Shown here: piece after piece, positions 9,143 through 14,995 of the stretch | Layout: the number at the start of each line of letters is the position of its first letter | Numbering within the stretch: the first letter of the stretch is position 1 | Assembly (NCBI GenBank): GCA_964450385.1 | Contig: CAYVEC010000029.1 | Location: forward strand, 1 to 20,016 | DNA length: 20,016 bases | Source of the DNA: JAKLFA01 sp964450385 | GTDB taxonomy: Bacteria; Omnitrophota; Gorgyraeia; Zapsychrales; JANLHA01 | Direction: 5' to 3' | Program-made: the position numbers and the translations under genes | Notes under the pieces: generated by a model | What the model was told of the DNA's origin: nothing | The model's input: only the letters and a program-made list of their open reading frames with translations | Databases searched by the model: none

Positions 9143-9151
9143 TGCTATAAT
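9143..9151 (+). promoter_or_regulatory. Extended -10 promoter for the ATPase cluster
   Basis: TGC followed by a perfect TATAAT (9146-9151) forms an extended -10 element. No good -35 stands at 16-18 bases upstream; TTGCTG at 9117-9122 is 23 bases away. Transcription would start near 9158 and leave a leader of about 80 bases before alpha. The AT-rich tract at 9107-9118 lies just upstream. Confidence 0.55.
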
Positions 9152-9236
9152 TTATTCCGGCGTTCCCGTCTAGCGATGAGATGGCGACGGCGGGTTTTAG
9201 GAGTGGAGTCAGACAGGTTGAGAGGGGTTGGGGCAC

Positions 9237-10787
9237 ATGGCTGAACTGAGGTATCAAGAAGAGGGGACCGTCCGGGTCATCCGGGGATGTATCGTCATTG
9301 TCGACGGGTTCAGGAACTGCATTAACGGTCAGGTTGTCCGTTTTGGTTACGGGACGATGGGGACGATCATCGGGTTCGACGAGCATGACGCCCAGGTTTT
9401 GATCATTCGTCAGGCCATTAACCTCAAGACCGGCGACCGGGCTGTCGCGACGCTAGAGACCTTCACCACGCCTGTCGGGAGCAAGTTTGTCGGCCGGATC
9501 GTGAATCCCTTGGGGGAACCCCTCGACGCCCTGGGACCTCTTCAGCCGGATGAAATGGCCCCGATCTTTGTCCAGGCCCCGTCGATTTTAAAACGCGCTA
9601 TTCTCACCAAGACCCTTGAGACCGGGGTTAAGGTCATTGATTCGATGATCCCGATCGGCTTGGGACAGCGCGAGCTGATTCTTGGCGACCGCATGACCGG
9701 GAAGACAACGATCACGACGGACGCGATCATCAATCAGAAGCATACCGGCGTTAAGTGTGTTTATTGCTGTATCGGTAAGGCTCATTCGGCCCTGGGCCGC
9801 GTTGTTCAGCTTTTTCTTGATAACGAGTGTTTCAAGTATACGACGATTGTTGCGGCGACCGCCATTGCCCCGCCGGGGCAGCTGTATCTCGCTCCCTATA
9901 TTGCCTGTTCCATCGGTGAATTCTTTATGCGCCGGGGTGAACATGTCCTTGTTGTTTTTGATGATTTCACCAAACACGCCTGGGCGTATCGCGAGATCTC
10001 GCTTCTCCTGGGCCGTGCGCCGGGACGCGACTCCTATCCCGGGGACATCTTTTATCTTCACTCCAAGCTCGTTGAGCGCGCGGCCTGTCTCTCCGATAAA
10101 TACGGCGGCGGCTCGATGACCCATCTGCCGATCGTCGAGACTCTCGAGGGCGATCTGACGGGCTATGTTCAGTCGAATCTCGTTTCAATGACCGACGGCC
10201 AGCTCATGATCAGCGCTCCGCTCTTTGGCGAGGGGCAGAAGCCTGCGGTCGATATGGGGCTCTCCGTCTCGCGGGTCGGAAGTAAGGTCCAGTGGCCGAT
10301 CGTCAAAAAGCTCGCGGCGCCCCTGCGATTGGAATATCTCCAATACCGTGAGGTCCTGCGCGTGTCGCGGTTGAAGACGTCCGGCCAGTCGGAAGAGGCG
10401 GAAAAGCAGATGAGGAGCGGTGAGATCTTGACCGAGATGCTCAAACAAAAGGCGGGGCACCCCGTCCCGATGGAGTCGCTCGGGATCAGCCTCTTTGCCT
10501 ACTCGAAGATGATCCTCCATGAGATGACGATCGAGGAGTTCAATGTCTTTCAGAACGCGATTTATGATTATTTTAAAAAGCATGACCCCGAATGGCTGAC
10601 GATGATGCGTAAAAAACGAGACATTGATGACGGGATGAAGCCGCGTTGTGAGGAGCTCCTCCGCAAGTATCTCCAGGAAGAGGTCATCGCGAAACGGGCC
10701 AAGGTTGACCTGGATGAGGAAGAGGGGGGGAAAGACGCGAATGTCGGCGTTGATATTTTGGATAAAGCGACAAGTAAAAAGGAATGA
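9237..10787 (+). CDS. atpA: F-type ATPase subunit alpha, lacking the N-terminal helix
   Basis: This is the non-catalytic nucleotide-binding subunit of the F1 head, 516 residues. The P-loop GDRMTGKT is at residues 150-157; the usual Gln (GDRQTGKT) is Met. The arginine finger is kept in SVSRVGS (Arg346). Other family landmarks are PIGLGQRELILGDR, YRRxSLLL-like REISLLLGR and PGDIFYLHSKLVERAA. The first residues, MAELRYQEEGTVRVIRG, align with EGTIVSVSDG of E. coli alpha, so the N-terminal helix of about 25 residues that docks on delta is absent. I chose ATG 9237 because GAGGGG (9222-9227) stands nine bases before it; a TTG at 9228 would overlap that site. The C-terminal tail is long and charged. 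It is the first gene of the cluster, behind its own promoter, and is unlike the canonical order where alpha follows delta. Confidence 0.96.
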   Translation: MAELRYQEEGTVRVIRGCIVIVDGFRNCINGQVVRFGYGTMGTIIGFDEHDAQVLIIRQAINLKTGDRAVATLETFTTPVGSKFVGRIVNPLGEPLDALGPLQPDEMAPIFVQAPSILKRAILTKTLETGVKVIDSMIPIGLGQRELILGDRMTGKTTITTDAIINQKHTGVKCVYCCIGKAHSALGRVVQLFLDNECFKYTTIVAATAIAPPGQLYLAPYIACSIGEFFMRRGEHVLVVFDDFTKHAWAYREISLLLGRAPGRDSYPGDIFYLHSKLVERAACLSDKYGGGSMTHLPIVETLEGDLTGYVQSNLVSMTDGQLMISAPLFGEGQKPAVDMGLSVSRVGSKVQWPIVKKLAAPLRLEYLQYREVLRVSRLKTSGQSEEAEKQMRSGEILTEMLKQKAGHPVPMESLGISLFAYSKMILHEMTIEEFNVFQNAIYDYFKKHDPEWLTMMRKKRDIDDGMKPRCEELLRKYLQEEVIAKRAKVDLDEEEGGKDANVGVDILDKATSKKE

Positions 10788-10811
10788 CGCTGACCGGAGG
10801 AGGCTCGTCTG

Positions 10812-11144
10812 ATGGGCGAACGGTATCACGCGACCTTTAAGCTCTCGATCATGACCCCGGATTCCTTGTTGTATCAGAACGAGGTCGAGAGCGTTTTTTT
10901 CACCGGAGACCAGGGCGAGTATGAGCTCTTGCCGTATCATTATCCGGTGTTGGGCGTCCTCAAAGAGGGCAACATTATCATTAATTGGCGGGAGGCGGTC
11001 CCGATCAAGTTCGGGGTGGTCAAATTTTTTGCGAATGACTGTATCGTTTTGGTCGAGGAGCTCGAGCGCATCCGGCCTCAGAAGAAGAAGGCGGGCGATA
11101 AGGACATCCTGACCGAGTCGGATGACGCGGTCCATCACGTGTAG
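10812..11144 (+). CDS. atpC: F-type ATPase subunit epsilon, beta-sandwich domain only
   Basis: Epsilon sits at the foot of the gamma stalk and contacts the c ring. The 110 residues match the N-terminal beta-sandwich of the family: FKLSIMTPDSLLY, then VFFTGDQGEYELLPYHYPVL in place of the usual TGSEGELGIYPGHAPLL, then a strand-rich segment ending about residue 84. What follows is a short charged tail instead of the two-helix C-terminal domain that inhibits ATP hydrolysis in many bacteria. A strong GGAGGAGG site precedes the ATG. The gene lies 24 bases after alpha, whereas epsilon normally follows beta at the end of atp operons. Confidence 0.88.
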   Translation: MGERYHATFKLSIMTPDSLLYQNEVESVFFTGDQGEYELLPYHYPVLGVLKEGNIIINWREAVPIKFGVVKFFANDCIVLVEELERIRPQKKKAGDKDILTESDDAVHHV

Positions 11145-11177
11145 GCGGGTGACCGGGTCATGATCAAGGGGTGACGT

Positions 11178-11399
11178 ATGCAATGGGCGGAAACATTACT
11201 GATTATTTCGATCATGCTGATCGCGGTCTTTGGGCCGTCGGTCGTTATCGCGACACTGGGGTATGCCGTCATTAAGGCCTTGAGCCGGAATCCATCAGCC
11301 GCGTCGAAGATCTTCATGGGCATGGTCATTATGCTGATCTTTGTCGAGGCGATCTCGATCATCGCGATCCTGATCGTCTTCCAGCTGTTTGGGCAATAA
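11178..11399 (+). CDS. atpE: F-type ATPase subunit c (first copy)
   Basis: A 73-residue hairpin of two membrane helices forming the ion-carrying ring. The polar loop is S-R-N-P (Pro39) and the ion-binding carboxylate is Glu57 in IFVEAIS. The Pro-to-carboxylate distance of 18 residues equals that of E. coli c (Pro43, Asp61). The glycine zipper of helix 1 is largely lost (FGPSVVIATLGY), keeping only the first and last Gly. Ala follows the Glu, where Na+-binding rings usually have Ser or Thr, so protons are the likelier ion (inference). An AAGGGG site precedes the ATG. A second c-like gene follows after 14 bases. Confidence 0.9.
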   Translation: MQWAETLLIISIMLIAVFGPSVVIATLGYAVIKALSRNPSAASKIFMGMVIMLIFVEAISIIAILIVFQLFGQ

Positions 11400-11413
11400 G
11401 CAGGAGCGCGCGA

Positions 11414-11710
11414 ATGCCGCAGGAAGGATTGGTCCTGATGATGGTTGTTTTTTTCGCCGTTGGCGTTCCTTCGATGGCCGCCGGTTGGCTGGGCCGGAAT
11501 TTATTAGAGCGCCTCGGCCGGTATCCCAGTAAGACGCCGGCGATTCAACTGAGCGTGCTCTTGAAGCTCGCGGTACTGGAGCTTGTATCGTTCACGATCT
11601 TATTGGCGATCTTGAAGGTCCTTTCACCTCAGCCGGATGAGATCGAAGAGCTGTTGCGACAGGAGGGCCTCGTGCACTCGGGAGTGGCCCTTGAGGAGAT
11701 ATCGGCGTAG
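11414..11710 (+). CDS. Second, divergent subunit c-like proteolipid
   Basis: A 98-residue protein with the c-subunit layout: helix 1 about residues 6-31 (GVPSMAAGWLG), polar loop G-R-Y-P (Pro38), helix 2 with Glu56 in AVLELVS. The Pro-Glu spacing is again 18 residues and the PS pair in helix 1 is shared with the first copy, so the two look like old paralogs. Oddities are Lys51, five residues before the Glu and inside helix 2, and an acidic tail of about 28 residues after helix 2. In the usual c topology that tail would lie outside the cytoplasmic membrane. It could be a second ring subunit in a mixed ring or a specialised partner of it. An AGGAG site stands eight bases before the ATG. Confidence 0.8.
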   Translation: MPQEGLVLMMVVFFAVGVPSMAAGWLGRNLLERLGRYPSKTPAIQLSVLLKLAVLELVSFTILLAILKVLSPQPDEIEELLRQEGLVHSGVALEEISA

Positions 11711-11737
11711 TGATGAACGGCAAAGGAGTCGGAGGGT

Positions 11738-12565
11738 ATGGATCCATTAGCGATGTTGATGGTGAAGGCGATTATCACAGGGATGGTCCTTGTGGGGTTC
11801 TTGGGGTTCGTCTTTTGGCGGTTCGCCGCGAAAAGTACCGAGCGTGAGCTCGGTCGGCTCGACCGCGAGACCGAGATGGTTCGTAAGAAACAGTCGGAAT
11901 TGAACAGCAAGATCAAAGAGGTCAACGAGGAGCTGGTTAAACGGCGGGGTGAGGCCGATGCTCTGGTCGCGAAGATGCGCGAGGATGCCGAGGAGGCTGC
12001 CCGTCTCGAGCGCGACAAGATTGTTAAAAAGGCGCGTGAGGAAGGCGAGGAGATCATCAGTAAGGCCCAGCGGACCAAGGACGATATGCGGAAGGCCCTT
12101 GAGCTCGAGATGCACATGAAGGCGGTTGATTTTACGATGCTCCTTGTGACTGAGATTTTTAGTGAACGCCTGCGCGCGTCAGTAGATCGGGATCTGACGA
12201 TGGAGTTTTTGGAGGGGCTCGAGAAGGTGGATATGGGTGTTATTGATGAGGCGATCGGTGAGGCGGAGGTCGTTTCGGCCGCCCCCTTGGCCGCTGACAT
12301 GGCGGCGAAACTCGCCTCGATCCTTGAATCGAAACTCGGCCGGCAGATCTCGATCATGTCGAAAATAGATCCCTCGATCCTGGTCGGGATCATGATCCGT
12401 TTCGGCAGCCTTCGGCTTGACGGGACCCTGGTCAATATTCTCAAGCAAAAGACTATTGAATATAAGGAGCGCCTTGAACGAGGGCTCCTCAAGACCGATA
12501 AGGTGCCCGGGACTAGCGATGCGACGACCGATGCCGGGGAGTCGTCCTCTGCGGCATCTGCGTAA
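11738..12565 (+). CDS. F-type ATPase b-delta fusion (peripheral stalk)
   Basis: The 275 residues combine two stator subunits. One membrane helix (residues 8-29) is followed by a long charged coiled coil (32-125), as in subunit b. Residues 177-236 match the C-terminal domain of delta: VVSAAPLAADMAAKL, GRQISIMSKIDPSILVGI, FGSLRLDG, in the same order as E. coli delta (VISAAALS, CKIDKSVMAGVIIR, VIDGS). The six-helix N-terminal domain of delta, which grips the alpha N-terminus, has no counterpart. A Ser/Ala/Thr-rich tail ends the protein. b-delta fusions are known in Mycobacterium, but those keep the delta N-terminal domain. RBS: AAAGGAG at 11722-11728, nine bases before the ATG. Confidence 0.88.
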   Translation: MDPLAMLMVKAIITGMVLVGFLGFVFWRFAAKSTERELGRLDRETEMVRKKQSELNSKIKEVNEELVKRRGEADALVAKMREDAEEAARLERDKIVKKAREEGEEIISKAQRTKDDMRKALELEMHMKAVDFTMLLVTEIFSERLRASVDRDLTMEFLEGLEKVDMGVIDEAIGEAEVVSAAPLAADMAAKLASILESKLGRQISIMSKIDPSILVGIMIRFGSLRLDGTLVNILKQKTIEYKERLERGLLKTDKVPGTSDATTDAGESSSAASA

Positions 12566-12597
12566 CGACGGATCCGGAGGGATACAGCGAGGCAGCG

Positions 12598-13449
12598 ATG
12601 GGTAAGGCAAATAAGATCAAGAGCGATCTTGACGACATTACGGAACTGCTGGAGATCATCCAGGTCTTGAAAGACGTGGCTGATACGAAATTTCATGAAC
12701 TTGCCAGTCGAAAAGATCGTTTTGCCCGGTTTGGCGAATCATTTGTCGAGTTTTTTCGCATGATCAGTTTGTCGTCGGTACGGCATCCCTTGGTCTCGAA
12801 TGACAACCCGCGGACCGGCCTTGTGGTGATCACCTCTGAGGCCGGGTTCATGGGGGATCTCAACGCGAAGGTCATCCGTCACGCGATGGCCGAGTTTGAG
12901 CGGATCCCGGATTGCCAGCTCATTATCGTCGGACGGAAAGGCGTTGAAAAGATGCGTCATGTTCAGCCGGGCGGCAAGACCTTTGTGAACCTCGAGGAAT
13001 TCGGGCTGTATGATGTGGCGGTCCAGATCAAGGACTATTTTATCGACGAGGTTATTAATGATCGGCTGGGCAAGGTCTCAGTCGTCTATCCCTGGTCAAA
13101 AACCTTTAACCTTCAGAAGCCGCGCACGGTGAAACTCCTTCCGTGCGACGAGCTCCTGACAAAGCAGGCCGAGTTCGTGGACGCGATCGAGCATGTGCTC
13201 GAGGAATCCGATGCTGCCGATATCATCGGCTATCTCGCTGATATGTGGCTCGTCTGCCGTTTGTATGAGATTCTGCATGACACGTCGATCTCGGAGGCGG
13301 CGGCTCAGTCGCAGCAGCTCGAGGCGAGCGTTCAGCGCATGAAAAAAGACAAGAAGGGGATCGCCGCGGCCTTTACGAAGGCGCGCAAGGGCGATATCGA
13401 TAAGGGTATGCGTGAGGTTTTTACGGCCCGGATGATGACGAAGCGGTAA
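12598..13449 (+). CDS. atpG: F-type ATPase subunit gamma, divergent
   Basis: Central rotor shaft of F1, 283 residues, the usual length. The N-terminal helix starts MGKANKIKSDLDDITELLEI, corresponding to KEIRSKIASVQNTQKI, but the well-conserved KITKAMEMVAASK part is diverged to VLKDVADTKFHEL. The Rossmann-like middle is recognisable (GLVVITSEAGFMGDLNAKV against the usual STDRGLCGGLN; then LIIVGRKGVEKM). The C-terminal helix (AFTKARKGDIDKGMREVF) corresponds to NKARQASITQELTEIV. It lies between the b-delta fusion and beta with short gaps. The divergence of the stalk helices fits an enzyme under different mechanical constraints, but that is inference. Confidence 0.92.
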   Translation: MGKANKIKSDLDDITELLEIIQVLKDVADTKFHELASRKDRFARFGESFVEFFRMISLSSVRHPLVSNDNPRTGLVVITSEAGFMGDLNAKVIRHAMAEFERIPDCQLIIVGRKGVEKMRHVQPGGKTFVNLEEFGLYDVAVQIKDYFIDEVINDRLGKVSVVYPWSKTFNLQKPRTVKLLPCDELLTKQAEFVDAIEHVLEESDAADIIGYLADMWLVCRLYEILHDTSISEAAAQSQQLEASVQRMKKDKKGIAAAFTKARKGDIDKGMREVFTARMMTKR

Positions 13450-13475
13450 TCACCGGACGGATCGTGAGGAGGGGT

Positions 13476-14975
13476 ATGGCGGACGAGAAAAAAAATGATA
13501 CGCCAGGGGGTTCGCCCGGGACCGGGACAGGTCCGGCTGCCGGGGGTAACGGCGGCGTGAACGTGACGGCGCCTGGTAAACAAAAGCGGCGCGGGTTGGG
13601 ACGGGTCATCTCGGTCCAGGGGCCGGTCGTTGATATCCGTTTTGACGATATCAAAGATATCCCGGCGCTCTATGACGTTATCGAGGCCTATAATTTTAAT
13701 AAAAGCCGGGTCATCCTTCAGACGGCCGAGCACTTGAGCAAGAACGTCGTGCGCACCGTTGCCCTGATGGATACCTTGGACATGCAGCTCAACCAGCCGT
13801 GCTATAACACCTTTCAGCCGATCGCGGTCCCCGTCGGGGACGCCTGTTTCGGCCGGATCATGAACGCCGTCGGAGATCCGATTGACGAAAAGGGGCCGAT
13901 CGACGCCCCGCTCCAGCCGATCCGTCAGATCACGCAGGCCCTGGGTTATGACCTTAACGAGAAAGAGGCCGCGAAGCTCGACATCCTTGAGACCGGGATC
14001 AAATATTTCGACCTTCTTTTTCCGCTCGTCAAGGGAAGCAAGACCGGGGTCATCGGGGGGGCGGGCTGCGGCAAGACCGTCGTTATTCTCGAGCTGATCA
14101 ATAATATCGTTAAAGAGCACGGCGGCGCGTGCGTCTTTGCCGGGATCGGCGAACGGATCCGCGAGGGGAACGAGCTATTCCATGAGTTGACCGACAGTCA
14201 GCTCATCGGGAACGTCATGCTCGCCTACGGACAGATGGACCAGCCTCCCGGCGCGCGGGCCGAGGTCGTCAACACCGGGATCCGGTTGGCGGAATATCTT
14301 CAGGCGAAGAATAAGGACGTGCTCCTGTTCATGGACAATCTCTACCGTTTCATTCAGGGGGGTCAGGAGATCTCGACGCTTCTCGGCCGGGTCCCGGCGG
14401 AGACCGGGTATCAGCCGACCCTGGCCTCGGAGGTCAGCAACGTCCAGGAGCGGATCCGGTCCATCAAGGGAGGCGGATCGGTCACGGCGATGCAGGCGGT
14501 CTATGTGCCGGCGGACGACATGACGGACCCGGCGGTTGTGGCGATCTTCAGCTATCTTGACGGTTCCATCGTTCTGTCCCGCGACCTGGTTCAGCGCGGG
14601 ATGTATCCGGCGATCGATCCGCTGCAGAGCTCGAGCGGGAACCTGAGTATCGATATCGTCGGGGAGCGCCACTATGATCTCGCGCAGAAATGTATCCAGC
14701 ACTTCAATAAATACAACAGCCTCAAACGTATCGTCGCGGTCATCGGTGTTGAGGAGTTGAATAAGACGGACCGGATGATCTACGGCCGCGCTCAGCGGTT
14801 GCTGAATTTCATGACCCAGCCGTTCCATGTCTCGGAGGTCTTTACCGGGAAAAAAGGGCAGTATGTTCATATTGACGAATTACTCGACGGGGTCGAGGAT
14901 GTTCTCAATGGGGCGTATGACAAGACCAAGCCTTCGGACTTTTACATGATCGGGAAGGCACCGGTCAAACCCTAG
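13476..14975 (+). CDS. atpD: F-type ATPase subunit beta with Gly/Pro-rich N-terminal extension
   Basis: Catalytic subunit of F1, 499 residues. The P-loop GGAGCGKT is at 194-201. The catalytic Glu is 226 in GERIREGNE, and the Walker B region reads LLFMDNLYRF. YGQMDQPPGAR and YVPADDMTDPA are family signatures, so hydrolysis/synthesis should work. The DELSEED lever reads EELNKTD (426-432). The core starts at about residue 39 (GLGRVISVQGPVVDIRF). Before it lies a Gly/Pro/Thr-rich, disordered-looking tail that ordinary beta subunits lack. I chose ATG 13476 behind AGGAGGGG; an in-frame GTG at 13464 overlaps that site. Beta is the last ATPase gene here, and gspE begins 20 bases later. Confidence 0.96.
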   Translation: MADEKKNDTPGGSPGTGTGPAAGGNGGVNVTAPGKQKRRGLGRVISVQGPVVDIRFDDIKDIPALYDVIEAYNFNKSRVILQTAEHLSKNVVRTVALMDTLDMQLNQPCYNTFQPIAVPVGDACFGRIMNAVGDPIDEKGPIDAPLQPIRQITQALGYDLNEKEAAKLDILETGIKYFDLLFPLVKGSKTGVIGGAGCGKTVVILELINNIVKEHGGACVFAGIGERIREGNELFHELTDSQLIGNVMLAYGQMDQPPGARAEVVNTGIRLAEYLQAKNKDVLLFMDNLYRFIQGGQEISTLLGRVPAETGYQPTLASEVSNVQERIRSIKGGGSVTAMQAVYVPADDMTDPAVVAIFSYLDGSIVLSRDLVQRGMYPAIDPLQSSSGNLSIDIVGERHYDLAQKCIQHFNKYNSLKRIVAVIGVEELNKTDRMIYGRAQRLLNFMTQPFHVSEVFTGKKGQYVHIDELLDGVEDVLNGAYDKTKPSDFYMIGKAPVKP

Positions 14976-14995
14976 AGAAGGGACAGGCAGACGCG

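Noticed and set aside
9228..9230. TTG 9228 as alpha start and GTG 13464 as beta start
   Set aside because: Each would place the start within or beside the good Shine-Dalgarno sequence that serves the ATG downstream.
9176..9244. Short leader frame (ATG 9176, 22 codons, Arg-rich) overlapping the alpha start
   Set aside because: No ribosome site precedes it and nothing marks it as a known leader peptide; probably chance.
10185..11183. Minus-strand frame of 332 codons, and similar ones at 11629-12696, 13332-14120, 15095-16228
   Set aside because: They lie opposite clearly conserved atp and gsp genes, show no recognisable domain and have arginine-rich, shadow-like composition.
9237..14975. V/A-type or flagellar/type III secretion ATPase
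   Set aside because: Distinct alpha and beta with gamma, epsilon, c and b-delta homologs and F-type signatures (GDRxTGKT, GGAGxGKT, GERxREGN) fit F-type only.
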